From the NCBI GenBank assembly GCA_033763895.1, contig JANRJQ010000010.1:190146-254145 (forward strand): DNA of 64,000 bases, read 5' to 3'. Shown piece by piece: positions 9,634-17,958 of this stretch (position 1 is the first letter of the stretch; each line of letters begins with the position of its first letter). The position numbers and the translations under genes are program-made. This DNA comes from Chloroherpetonaceae bacterium (GTDB taxonomy: Bacteria; Bacteroidota; Chlorobiia; Chlorobiales; Thermochlorobacteraceae). A model generated the notes under the pieces. The model saw only the letters and a program-made list of their open reading frames with translations, had not been told where the DNA came from and did no database searches.

Positions 9634-10671
9634 ATGTTGATATTACTTTCAATTGGAACCCGCAAAAAGAAGCATACTCCTAAAAAGAGAGCTACGAAAG
9701 CGATTGAAACAACCTCGAAAGGAAAAAAAGATCGCGGTGAAGAAATAAAGCAAAAAAATACAGAGCCCAAAAGAGCTACCAAATCAAAGCTCGCATTGAT
9801 TAGTTCAGGTAAGAAAGATTCTTCGAAAGAAAAGAAAGAAAAATTAATAACCGGTAAATCAGTGCCGGTGAAGCCCATTTCATTGAAGGACGCTGTAGAA
9901 AGCCTAAACCAACCAAAGAAGTTAACGAAACAAGCGATGGTTGCTTCAAAGAGTGAAACGCTGAACAAGCAAAAAACAATCGAACCGGCAATTCCAACTC
10001 CATTACCGGATGTTGACTTTGAGTCACTTGTTCCTATCACTGATGATGATCTTTCGATTGTCACTTCAGAAAAGCCTGTTTCAAATCGAATTACCCGTTC
10101 AGAAATTGAAAGACAATTGGATTTTCAAAAAGAAGCGATGATTCATATCGACGCATTATACAATTTTGCTGTCCGAATGACCGGTGACCCTGAAGATGCC
10201 AATGACCTTGTCCAAGAAACCTATATGAAAGCTTATCGTTTCTTTGACTCCTTTGAAAAAGGAACGAACTGCAAAGCGTGGCTGTTTAGAATCCTTAAGA
10301 ATAGCTACATCAATAAGTATCGGAAAGAATCCAAAGAGCCTGATAAAGTCGACTACGACGATATAAAGGACTTCTATCATACTGTTAAGCACAGTTCGCT
10401 CGATTCTAACGATATGCAAGAACAGATGTTTGGGGAGCTCTTAGATGATGAGGTCTCTCGTGCCTTGCAAAACTTGCCCGATGATTTCAAAGAAGTGGTT
10501 CAATTGTGTGACATTGAAGGATTTACCTATGAAGAAATTGCAAATATGGTTGATTGTCCAATTGGAACAGTTCGCTCGAGGCTTCATAGAGGAAGAAAAA
10601 TCTTGCGTGAAAAGCTTATTGATTACGCCCAGCAACACGGTTATAAAATTAATCCGGAAGAGTGGGATTGA
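9634..10671 (+). CDS. ECF-type RNA polymerase sigma factor with lysine-rich N-terminal extension
   Basis: This 345-residue protein has a C-terminal ~190 residues that form a standard ECF (sigma-E-like) factor. Region 2 contains [21 protein letters not shown] and [10 protein letters not shown], and region 4 contains [37 protein letters not shown]. The first ~150 residues are an unusual Lys/Thr/Pro-rich low-complexity extension beginning [12 protein letters not shown], with no recognisable domain; it could bind nucleic acid or be a linker. AAGGAG 12 bases before the ATG supports the start and hence the extension. The anti-sigma gene follows 196 bases downstream. Confidence 0.93.
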   Translation: MLILLSIGTRKKKHTPKKRATKAIETTSKGKKDRGEEIKQKNTEPKRATKSKLALISSGKKDSSKEKKEKLITGKSVPVKPISLKDAVESLNQPKKLTKQAMVASKSETLNKQKTIEPAIPTPLPDVDFESLVPITDDDLSIVTSEKPVSNRITRSEIERQLDFQKEAMIHIDALYNFAVRMTGDPEDANDLVQETYMKAYRFFDSFEKGTNCKAWLFRILKNSYINKYRKESKEPDKVDYDDIKDFYHTVKHSSLDSNDMQEQMFGELLDDEVSRALQNLPDDFKEVVQLCDIEGFTYEEIANMVDCPIGTVRSRLHRGRKILREKLIDYAQQHGYKINPEEWD

Positions 10672-10760
10672 TTTTCTCTCAATTGCATCGTTAGTCAAGT
10701 TAAGTTTGATTGATTCAATTCAATCTTCTTTTTCGAAATCAATATTTAATTCAATTACTC

Positions 10761-10790
10761 GGTTGGTTTTCCGACCAACCTCTTCTTTTT
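10761..10790 (+). terminator. Hairpin between sigma and anti-sigma genes
   Basis: Seven-base-pair stem (GGTTGGT at 10761-10767, ACCAACC at 10774-10780) followed by TCTTCTTTTTCT. It may be a partial terminator or processing site that lowers the anti-sigma transcript relative to the sigma transcript. The T run is interrupted, so the call is tentative. Confidence 0.45.
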
Positions 10791-10867
10791 CTGTGCAAAA
10801 CCTTATGAAGCAAAAGTTTACGGCGCAGAAATTGTTAATATTAGACTATAAATCGGAGTAGTACATC

Positions 10868-11920
10868 GTGGATTGTAAAACAGCCCAAAATCTTATATCG
10901 GCAGCCGTTGATGGGGAACTCGACCCTAAAACTATGAATGAGTTCCTACAAGCAATAGAATTGTGCGAAGATTGCAAAGCAGAGTTTCTTGCACAAAAGG
11001 AAACGAAAGCCCTCATTCAAGCTAAGCTGAAATACATGAAGGCGCCCCAAAGTTTAATTGATGGTATTAAGCGCCAAATTGCTGAGAAAGCTAATACAAG
11101 TAATCAAACACCAAAAGATTCATTTTCAAAAAAAATCAAAGAACCCAAGTTTTCCTCATCAAACAAAGAAAAAAAGCAAGTTGAAAATATCATTGTTAGA
11201 AAGTATAGCAATGTTGATATAAATGAAAACACATCAGGTGAAGCGATTCTCTCCGGGCAATATGCGTTTTCAAACGACACATCCTTTGGCTTAAAAAATA
11301 AAATTTCAGAGTGGTTGTTTATAAATCCTAATTTGAACAATCGTTATAATACCTATTTCGCTACCGGTTTAGCAGTGACGGTTCTCGCTATGCTTTTATT
11401 CGCTGCATTTTCGCGAAACCATCAAGCAGTTCTGATAGATAATACAAGTGTTTCAATTGAATCTACACCCAATATTTATGAGTTGACCAAGCAGGCGTTT
11501 TCTCAAACGGTTCTTCATCGGCCGGATTTAATGACCGATGAGCCTCAAGTCATTGAAAATTTTTTAACGAAGCATCTTCGAACCTATACACCAGTTCCCA
11601 TTGTTAAAGGGTTTCTCCCTCATAGTGTAAGGCTTACAGCGTTTAAAGAAATCAATGCAGGAGAAATCACTTATGTTGATGAAAAAAACAAAAACCACAT
11701 TATCGTATATGTGATTTCCAGCTTGGATGATCATCATAATCTTTTGATACCAAGTGAAATCAGAGAATTAATCTCCACCGACCATCGATATTTTTATTCA
11801 TCAAATGAATCTGGAAAGTCTGGCATAGTAATTTGGCAATGGGGGAATGCGGTCTATTCAGCTACATCTGAAAAAGAAAATCATGATTTGACAAGTCTTG
11901 TTAGAAATCCAAATTGGTAA
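10868..11920 (+). CDS. Membrane anti-sigma factor (zf-HC2-like)
   Basis: This 350-residue protein is the probable partner of the sigma factor just upstream. The N-terminus (DCKTAQNLIS...DGELD) and CEDCKAEF match the anti-sigma zinc-finger (zf-HC2) helix, but the histidine normally four residues before CxxC is replaced by Ala, so zinc binding may be altered. One membrane segment lies near residues 163-182; the C-terminal ~165 residues would be periplasmic and could sense the signal. The GTG start at 10868 follows CGGAG (10854-10858) at a good distance. A strong terminator follows. Confidence 0.82.
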   Translation: MDCKTAQNLISAAVDGELDPKTMNEFLQAIELCEDCKAEFLAQKETKALIQAKLKYMKAPQSLIDGIKRQIAEKANTSNQTPKDSFSKKIKEPKFSSSNKEKKQVENIIVRKYSNVDINENTSGEAILSGQYAFSNDTSFGLKNKISEWLFINPNLNNRYNTYFATGLAVTVLAMLLFAAFSRNHQAVLIDNTSVSIESTPNIYELTKQAFSQTVLHRPDLMTDEPQVIENFLTKHLRTYTPVPIVKGFLPHSVRLTAFKEINAGEITYVDEKNKNHIIVYVISSLDDHHNLLIPSEIRELISTDHRYFYSSNESGKSGIVIWQWGNAVYSATSEKENHDLTSLVRNPNW

Positions 11921-11934
11921 GTGATAAATCTCAT

Positions 11935-11964
11935 AAAAAAAGGCGCATTAAGCGCCTTTTTTTA
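11935..11964 (+). terminator. Rho-independent terminator after the anti-sigma gene
   Basis: AGGCGC (11941-11946) pairs with GCGCCT (11952-11957) around loop ATTAA, extended by A-T pairs and followed by a T run; the A tract on the other side makes it usable by the convergent nuoI transcript too. Confidence 0.9.
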
Positions 11965-11994
11965 TCAAAACATACAAGTAATTCCTCTCATACC

Positions 11995-12549
11995 TTACTT
12001 GACCTCAACATGAGACACTTGATCTTCAGTTTTCCTCACCTGATTTTTAAACATCCTCAAAAAATCTAACCGATCCTTAACCTTTTCCATTGGAACAACC
12101 AACTTCTGCTTATCCATAATGGCATCTTTTCGATGATGATAAGTAATATCATATTCATCGCTCATAACAATCGCTTCTTCTGGGCAAACTTCCTCACAAT
12201 AACCACAATAAATGCAACGAAGCATATTAATTTCAAACGATATGGGATGTCTTTCTTGAGGTAGGTCTGTTTCATTGGCTTGCATACTAATCGCCATCGG
12301 AGGACAAACCCTTGCGCATAAGCCACAAGCAACACAACGCTCACCGGTTTTATCCTCTCTTTCAACCAATACCGGACGACCTCTAAAAAAGCCGGGAGGT
12401 TTCCATTTTACTTCAGGATACTCTGTCGTAAATGTCGGTTTAAACATTTGCTTAAATGTCCAAGCCATCCCTTTTAAAATGGCAGGGAGATACAACCTTT
12501 CTAAAAACGAAAGCTTTGTTCGTTTGATGGGTGGATTTGATGACTGCAT
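11995..12549 (-). CDS. nuoI: NADH-quinone oxidoreductase subunit I (2x[4Fe-4S])
   Basis: This 184-residue protein carries two ferredoxin-type clusters, [13 protein letters not shown] and [15 protein letters not shown]. It is the hydrophilic-arm subunit that relays electrons towards quinone in complex I. The length fits NuoI (about 160-190). The frame stays open further upstream to 12789, but that part is a Lys/Gln-rich out-of-frame reading of the exported-protein gene, so the Met at 12549 (MQSSNPP) is taken as the start, 16 bases after that gene's stop. Unusually, no other nuo gene is within the window. A 4Fe-4S subunit of another quinone-reducing complex is the main alternative. Confidence 0.82.
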   Translation of the reverse strand: MQSSNPPIKRTKLSFLERLYLPAILKGMAWTFKQMFKPTFTTEYPEVKWKPPGFFRGRPVLVEREDKTGERCVACGLCARVCPPMAISMQANETDLPQERHPISFEINMLRCIYCGYCEEVCPEEAIVMSDEYDITYHHRKDAIMDKQKLVVPMEKVKDRLDFLRMFKNQVRKTEDQVSHVEVK

Positions 12550-12565
12550 ACTACTGAATAAATTT

Positions 12566-12844
12566 TTAGCTTTTAGAAACCTTTTCAGTTGACTTTTTTT
12601 CTTTTTCTTTAGGCTTCGCTGAAGCAGATTTTTTTGATTCTGTTTTTTGTTCCGTACAAGTAGCTTTTTGTGAAGCGGTTTCAGATGTGGATTCTTCGCA
12701 GCAAGAAGTTTCGCAAGATTTTTCTTTTGCTGTATTGGTGCTTGCTGAAGTTTCTTTTGAAGCTGCTTTTGGTTTTGCTTCTTGTGCAAAACAAAGCGTA
12801 TTTACGCCGGCAAAGAGTAACCCAAAGAATAAGAGTTTTTTCAT
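12566..12844 (-). CDS. Small exported Cys/Lys-rich protein
   Basis: A 92-residue product with a clear signal peptide ([20 protein letters not shown], cleavage predicted before QEAK). The mature chain is low-complexity Lys/Ser/Thr/Glu with a cysteine cluster CETSCCEE and one further CTEQ cysteine. I do not recognise a family. The CxxxCC arrangement could bind metal, which is inference. It sits immediately upstream of nuoI on the same strand with a 16-base gap, suggesting cotranscription. The signal peptide makes this frame, not the overlapping one, the real one. Confidence 0.72.
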   Translation of the reverse strand: MKKLLFFGLLFAGVNTLCFAQEAKPKAASKETSASTNTAKEKSCETSCCEESTSETASQKATCTEQKTESKKSASAKPKEKEKKSTEKVSKS

Positions 12845-12923
12845 TGTTTGTTTGATAAAAAGTTATAAAACTTAATATACAGAAGTCTAAACACTTGATT
12901 GAAAATTTAATTACTCTTCAACA

Positions 12924-15587
12924 ATGCCTCAAAGATTTGAATTTGACCCAGAACAGTTAAAAGCTATTGAAAATTGGGATCAGTGCCTTTGGGTTCAAGC
13001 CCCTGTTGGGACCGGTAAAACAGAAGTGCTGACTGCACGAATAATAAAAGCCATAGAAGAAGGAATTAACCCTTCTAAAATATTATCAATATCATTTACG
13101 AACAAGGCTGCAAAGAATATTCAAAGGAGAGTAAGTGAACGAGTCCCGCACTCATCAAATGCGTTGGTAATCACGACGTTTCACGCACTCTGTTCTTCAA
13201 TTTTAAGAAAAGAGTCGTATCACATCGGGTTTAATCCGGAGTTCACCATTCTCGATGAAGAGGAAATTAAGGATTTATTATGGCGAACAGCAATTCATTT
13301 TGGAATTCTGATCCCTACCGAAAAGGCACATCGAAGAGAATTTCAAAAAGTGTTGCTTGGGTTTATTAATTCCATTAATCCTAATTTCTTAAACGCTGAA
13401 GAATACTCTGAAAAGGAAATTGAATCATATCTCCTAAAGCTTTTCCAGTCAAGTTTGAACTTTGCAAGACTGCCGAAGCTAAACTTGAATCAGAACTTTT
13501 TTCTGAAAGAGCTTTATCAAAGTTACAATCGATACAAATCTCAAGCACAAGCACTTGACTTTAATGATTTGGTCAATTATGTGACATTCCTATTTAATAA
13601 AAATGATGATACTATTTCAAATTGGCGTGATGCTTTTGAGTGGATTCAAGTTGATGAAATGCAGGACACCTCACTCAAGGAGTATGAGGTTCTAAAGTTC
13701 TTGGCGAATTCTACAAAAAGATTGTCGCTGTTTGGGGATCCAGATCAAACCATTTATGAATGGAGAGGCTCACAACCCCTTCAAATTAAAGAAGCGTTTC
13801 AAAAGGATTTTGAACCGGTTCTTAATCTTCAATTTATTCGAAACTACCGTTCTACATCGACGATTCTTAAAGCCTGCTCAGCATTGATTGGGTATAATAA
13901 TGATTCTCAAACCAAGGAAATGGTTACTGATGAAAATAAAAAGGGAGAAAAGATTAAAGTCATTATTGGGGAAAACGAAACAGATGAGTATTACAAAATA
14001 GCCAAAGAAATTGTTCGATTGAATCATGAAGAAAGGGTTCCCTTCGGCAGTATTGCTTTACTTGTAAGAACAAATTTTACCGGGGCGATGCTGTCGAATA
14101 AATTAAATGAAGTAGGAATTCCTCATTATCTAATTGATGAGTATAAGTTTTTTCGACGTCTTGAAATCAAAGATGCCTTAGCATATTTAAGAATCCTCAT
14201 AAACCCATTTGATATTCAAAGTCTGAAAAGAATTGTTAAGGAACTTCCCAATGGAATTGGAAAGGCAACACTCAAAAAGATTCAGTCTTTGCCAAGAGAG
14301 TGGGGGCTTCGGTTAACTGATTTTATTGATGAAAGAACCCACAACAATCCAGACCTCTATGCCAAGCTCTTTGAAAATTTAGACGCCGGTGAGGTGGTAA
14401 TACTTGATACTGAAACAACCGGATTGAATCCAAATAAAGACGAAGTTTTGGAGGTGTGTGCAGTTCGGGTAAAAAGAAGTGAAGGAAAAATTCTACCCGT
14501 AGAGCATTATTGTGTGCTCATACAACCTGAAAATGGTTTAGTTGAGGGAATCCACGGTATAAGTGAGGAAGAGATGACTGCTAAGGGAATTTCTAAATTG
14601 AAAGCCTTCCAAGAATTAGAGAAATTTGTGGGCAACTCAATAATTGTTGGGCATAACATCCTGTTTGATATTAAAATGCTTAATTCAGAATTTACTAAGA
14701 CAACAGGATCTTCATTTGAACTTGAGCGGTGCTATGACACACTTTCACTAACAAGACATTTTTATAAACTGCTTGGTTATAAACTTGAAAATCTTACTGT
14801 TGAATTAAACCTTACGAAGCGAAAATCTCATAGAGCATACGAAGATTGCCTAACCACGGTTGAACTATTAGAAAAGTTGGTAGAGAAAATTCAAAAATAT
14901 CAATCAGAGCGAATTCAGTTTTTGAATGAGGTGAAACCAAAATTTTTATGGCTGTCGAACCAAATCAGCATTTGGAAAAAGGAAATGTATAATCTTCGAC
15001 CCGCCCAATTGCTTGAAAAAATTATTTATGAATCAGGACTGTGGGAATTCTACGAAAGAAAACGAAAATACAATCAGCATCGAGAGGCGATAATGAAAGA
15101 GGAAGGATCTACAGAATCTATAAATATTGATGAAAGTGTGGATGAAGTTGAAATTGAGATAAATGACCCAAGAGTATCTCGAAGACTTGGTAACCTCAAA
15201 GAACTTGTTGATATCTTCTCAAAATACGACAATCAAAATCTCAAACCGGTTGATTCTTTAATTGAATTGGTTACGCTTACACACTTGGGCAATGGTGATG
15301 AACGCTTTTTAGGTATTGATGAAAAAGTGATGTTGATTACCGCGCATCAATCGAAGGGCTTAGAGTTTAATACAGTTTTTATCGTTTCATCTGTTCAAGG
15401 GGAATATCCATCTTGGAAGAGTATCAAAGAAAATAGGTTAAGTGAGGAAAGAAGATTGTTTTATGTTGCGATGACAAGAGCGAAAGAACGCTTATATATT
15501 TCGTTTTCAAAACGATACAATGAAAAAATTCAAGAACCCTCACAATTTCTAAGTGAACTACCTATTGACCTATTAGAACGGATGTAA
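12924..15587 (+). CDS. UvrD/Rep-family helicase with inserted DnaQ-type exonuclease
   Basis: This 887-residue protein is a superfamily 1A DNA helicase split by a DEDDh 3'-5' exonuclease. Helicase motifs are VGTGKTEV (Walker A), SFTNKAA, VDEMQDTS (motif II), FGDPDQTIYEWRG (III), NYRST (IV), TAHQSKGLEFN (V) and FYVAMTRAKERL (VI). The exonuclease (about residues 490-665) has D495/E497 (LDTETTGL), D582 (GHNILFDIKML) and H636/D641 (HRAYEDC), so all catalytic residues are present. It sits inside the 2B subdomain, between motifs IV and V. A role in DNA repair or recombination, unwinding coupled to trimming, is inference. A hairpin terminator follows the stop. Confidence 0.93.
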   Translation: MPQRFEFDPEQLKAIENWDQCLWVQAPVGTGKTEVLTARIIKAIEEGINPSKILSISFTNKAAKNIQRRVSERVPHSSNALVITTFHALCSSILRKESYHIGFNPEFTILDEEEIKDLLWRTAIHFGILIPTEKAHRREFQKVLLGFINSINPNFLNAEEYSEKEIESYLLKLFQSSLNFARLPKLNLNQNFFLKELYQSYNRYKSQAQALDFNDLVNYVTFLFNKNDDTISNWRDAFEWIQVDEMQDTSLKEYEVLKFLANSTKRLSLFGDPDQTIYEWRGSQPLQIKEAFQKDFEPVLNLQFIRNYRSTSTILKACSALIGYNNDSQTKEMVTDENKKGEKIKVIIGENETDEYYKIAKEIVRLNHEERVPFGSIALLVRTNFTGAMLSNKLNEVGIPHYLIDEYKFFRRLEIKDALAYLRILINPFDIQSLKRIVKELPNGIGKATLKKIQSLPREWGLRLTDFIDERTHNNPDLYAKLFENLDAGEVVILDTETTGLNPNKDEVLEVCAVRVKRSEGKILPVEHYCVLIQPENGLVEGIHGISEEEMTAKGISKLKAFQELEKFVGNSIIVGHNILFDIKMLNSEFTKTTGSSFELERCYDTLSLTRHFYKLLGYKLENLTVELNLTKRKSHRAYEDCLTTVELLEKLVEKIQKYQSERIQFLNEVKPKFLWLSNQISIWKKEMYNLRPAQLLEKIIYESGLWEFYERKRKYNQHREAIMKEEGSTESINIDESVDEVEIEINDPRVSRRLGNLKELVDIFSKYDNQNLKPVDSLIELVTLTHLGNGDERFLGIDEKVMLITAHQSKGLEFNTVFIVSSVQGEYPSWKSIKENRLSEERRLFYVAMTRAKERLYISFSKRYNEKIQEPSQFLSELPIDLLERM

Positions 15588-15590
15588 AAA

Positions 15591-15616
15591 AAGGCTGCTT
15601 GAATCGCAGCCTTTTC
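15591..15616. terminator. Bidirectional terminator between helicase and rny
   Basis: AAGGCTGC (15591-15598) pairs with GCAGCCTT (15606-15613), preceded by an A run and followed by TTTT, so it can terminate both the helicase transcript and the convergent rny transcript. Confidence 0.85.
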
Positions 15617-15628
15617 ATTATTCATTGG

Positions 15629-17215
15629 TTACTTTGCGTAAGCTACAGAACGGGTTTCTCGTACGACTGTAATTTTAATTTGACCGGGGTATTGCACGGT
15701 TTGCATAATTCGATTTGCAATATCCTTAGCTAAGAATTCCGATTGGGTATCATTGACTTTTTCTCCTTCAACAATCACTCGAATTTCCCTCCCTGCTTGT
15801 AAGGCGTAAGTTTTCGTGACACCCGGAAATTGACGCGCAATTTCTTCAAGGCTTTCCAAACGTTTGATATACCCTTCTGCTGTGATGGCACCTCGCGCTC
15901 CGGGTCTTGCGCCTGAAATTACATTGGCAGCATCCACAATATCTGATATTGGATACTCTTTAGGGATTTCACCGTGATGAGAACCAATCGCATTCAAAAC
16001 AACTGGATGTTCCTTAAATTTCTTTAAGTATTCCATACCTGATAACGCATGTGATGTTTCCGGTTCATCAAGCATCTTTCCAATATCATGAAGTAATCCG
16101 GCGCGTTTAGCCAATTTTGAATCCAACTTCAACTCCGCGGCCATTAACCCGGCTAAGACGGCCACTTCATGAGAGTGCTTTAAAAGATTCTGCCCAAAAT
16201 AAGATCTGAATTTCATCTTCCCAATGAGCTTTATGATATCAGGGTGTAAGTTTGTAACTCCGAGCGTAGAAACTGTTTCTTCACCTGTTGAGATGATAAT
16301 TTCATCAATATCTTTTAAGGCGGCTTGATAGCTCTTTTCGATTGAACCGGGGTGAATAACGCCATCGGTTAATAGCCTTTGAAGTGTCAGTTTTGCGGTT
16401 TCTCTCCGAATCGGGTCGAAGCAAGAAAGAATCACAACCTCCGGGGTATCATCAACGATTATATCAACGCCGGTGGTATTTTCAAAAGCTTTGATGTTTC
16501 TGCCTTCTCGGCCAATGATTCTTCCTTTCAATTCATCATTTTGAAGATGAATCGTTGTGATCGCATTCTCAGCCGCTTGATCAAGCGAGGTTCGTTCAAT
16601 TGCCGATAGGATAACTTTCTCTGCAATCTTTCCGGAATTTTCTTGAGCTTCTTTTTGAATAAGTTCCAAAGAAGTTTGAGCCTCTTGTTTCGCCTTGGAA
16701 ATCATATTGTCAATAAGCATTGCTTTTGCATCATCGGCATTCAAGTTGCTAATGCTTTCGAGCCTTTTGTTTTGCTCTGCGATTAAATTCCCATACTCCA
16801 GAGTTTTTTGATCAAGAATTTGTGACTTGTTCTGTAAATCTTTTTGTTGTTGTTCTACCGCGCGTTCTCTTTTTTGAAGTTGCTCGGCTCTTTTATTAAG
16901 AAGTTCTTCTTTTGACTGTACTTGTTTTTGAAGTTGTGCCAATCGATTATTCTTTGCTTGAAGTTCAGACTCGAATTCGCGTTTTTTGCGTTTCCACTCT
17001 TCATTAACTTCGTCAAGTTTGGCCGTTGTCTGAGCTTGAGCCTCACGCTGAGCATCTTGTATAATTTGAACGGCCCGCTCTTCTGCTTCAAGGGTTTTTG
17101 ATGTCCCTAATCGATCAAGAAGAAATCGACCGATAAAACCTCCAGCCATTAAACCAAAAAAAAGAAACAATAGTGCAATGACCGCGTTTAGTGCAAAATT
17201 GATAGCAAAATCCAT
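15629..17215 (-). CDS. rny: Ribonuclease Y
   Basis: RNase Y (528 residues, typical ~520) is a membrane-anchored endoribonuclease that starts mRNA decay. In order it has an N-terminal membrane segment (about residues 5-27), a long coiled coil (about 40-200), a KH RNA-binding domain (GRIIGREGRNIKAFE, then GVDIIVDD) and an HD phosphohydrolase domain (LLKHSHEVAVLAG, RAGLLHDIGKM). It lies downstream of zapA and a structured RNA on the same strand. All expected catalytic HD residues are visible. Confidence 0.97.
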   Translation of the reverse strand: MDFAINFALNAVIALLFLFFGLMAGGFIGRFLLDRLGTSKTLEAEERAVQIIQDAQREAQAQTTAKLDEVNEEWKRKKREFESELQAKNNRLAQLQKQVQSKEELLNKRAEQLQKRERAVEQQQKDLQNKSQILDQKTLEYGNLIAEQNKRLESISNLNADDAKAMLIDNMISKAKQEAQTSLELIQKEAQENSGKIAEKVILSAIERTSLDQAAENAITTIHLQNDELKGRIIGREGRNIKAFENTTGVDIIVDDTPEVVILSCFDPIRRETAKLTLQRLLTDGVIHPGSIEKSYQAALKDIDEIIISTGEETVSTLGVTNLHPDIIKLIGKMKFRSYFGQNLLKHSHEVAVLAGLMAAELKLDSKLAKRAGLLHDIGKMLDEPETSHALSGMEYLKKFKEHPVVLNAIGSHHGEIPKEYPISDIVDAANVISGARPGARGAITAEGYIKRLESLEEIARQFPGVTKTYALQAGREIRVIVEGEKVNDTQSEFLAKDIANRIMQTVQYPGQIKITVVRETRSVAYAK

Positions 17216-17280
17216 AATTAAAGTGTCATTAAATCGTTAACAAACTTTGGGAAGTTTGATGAAAAAAAAGTTGAATAAAT

Positions 17281-17565
17281 AAAAAATAAAAAAAAATCCG
17301 CACGTAAAACCTCCGGGCTGTGTCAGGTCAAATGGATCCAGACCTAACACGGTGGGTGCGTCCTTCATATCTCATGCTTCCACTGAGGCGAGTATTTCCC
17401 ACTTCAAACGAATCCTCAATCTTCGTTGAAAAATAGCTCCCTGCCTGAATTAACCCTGAGGTGAAGTTAGGCCGAGGCCTGCGTTCGATACAAAGAGATG
17501 AGCTCCCTAAGGCTTAATTTATAGACCATTTTTCTTAAGCACAACCCGATGATTTTGGTGCGGAT
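17281..17565 (-). ncRNA. Structured RNA between zapA and rny (6S-like candidate)
   Basis: A ~270-nt gene-free segment folds back on itself. Its ends pair (GTGCGGAT 17558-17565 with ATCCGCAC 17296-17303), continued by a 9-bp helix (17540-17548 with 17314-17322). Inside are a 10-bp hairpin (17320-17329/17341-17350), a 6-bp hairpin (17407-17412/17422-17427) and a GCTTAA/TTAAGC hairpin (17512-17517/17535-17540). Two of these helices contain positions that are G-U pairs on the minus strand but A-C mismatches on plus, so minus is the sense strand. The final stem is followed by a U-rich run, as at an intrinsic terminator. It lacks RNase P, tmRNA and SRP RNA signatures. 6S RNA is the leading guess from its position after zapA, but it is longer than usual. 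Confidence 0.7.
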
Positions 17566-17652
17566 AAACGCGCAAAAATCGTGCTTCTTTACCATACTTA
17601 TGGTAAAGGAAAGTTTTCAAAGAACTAAATTATTAAGAAAAAAATATAGATT

Positions 17653-17934
17653 TCAATTGCCTTTGTTCAAATAACTTAAGGAATTGTCCAATAAGGAATT
17701 AAACTCTTTCAAAGTAGATTCATTCTCAGTAAAAAGTTCGGTGTAAACCAAATTTTTTTCAGCGAGATGAAGAGCCACTAAAAAGGCTATTTTTTGAAGA
17801 TTGAGATCAGGCATATGTTGTCGATAATCCTGAATTAATCGATTGACCTCACGAGCTGCCTGTTCTGTCTTAAGTTTTTCTTCAGTTCGAAGAGGAAACT
17901 CTTCATTTGCAATCTTTATTCGTATCGATTCCAA
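17653..17934 (-). CDS. zapA: Cell division protein ZapA
   Basis: This 93-residue product matches ZapA, the small FtsZ-ring-associated protein that bundles FtsZ filaments. The N-terminal half (SIRIKIANEEFPLRTEE, then AAREVNRLIQDYR) is the beta-rich head, and the C-terminal half is an amphipathic helix for dimerisation (FLVALHLAEKNL). It follows the coiled-coil gene by 24 bases and precedes the structured RNA. The gene order pheT, coiled-coil gene, zapA on one strand supports the identification. Confidence 0.9.
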   Translation of the reverse strand: MESIRIKIANEEFPLRTEEKLKTEQAAREVNRLIQDYRQHMPDLNLQKIAFLVALHLAEKNLVYTELFTENESTLKEFNSLLDNSLSYLNKGN

Positions 17935-17958
17935 CTCATTCCTCCAGATAAATTTCCT

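Noticed and set aside
9552-10064. Hydrophobic 170-residue reading frame antisense to the sigma factor head
   Set aside because: It mirrors the Lys-rich codons (AAR read as YTT) of the real gene, and lacks a start context.
12550-12789. N-terminal extension of NuoI encoding a Lys/Gln-rich stretch
   Set aside because: It overlaps, in another frame, a gene with a clear signal peptide; NuoI from 12549 has the normal length.
17281-17565. RNase P RNA, tmRNA or SRP RNA in the zapA-rny gap
   Set aside because: No GAGGAAAGUCC-type P4 sequence, no tRNA-like GGGG/CCA ends, no SRP GGAAGGAAGCAGC loop.
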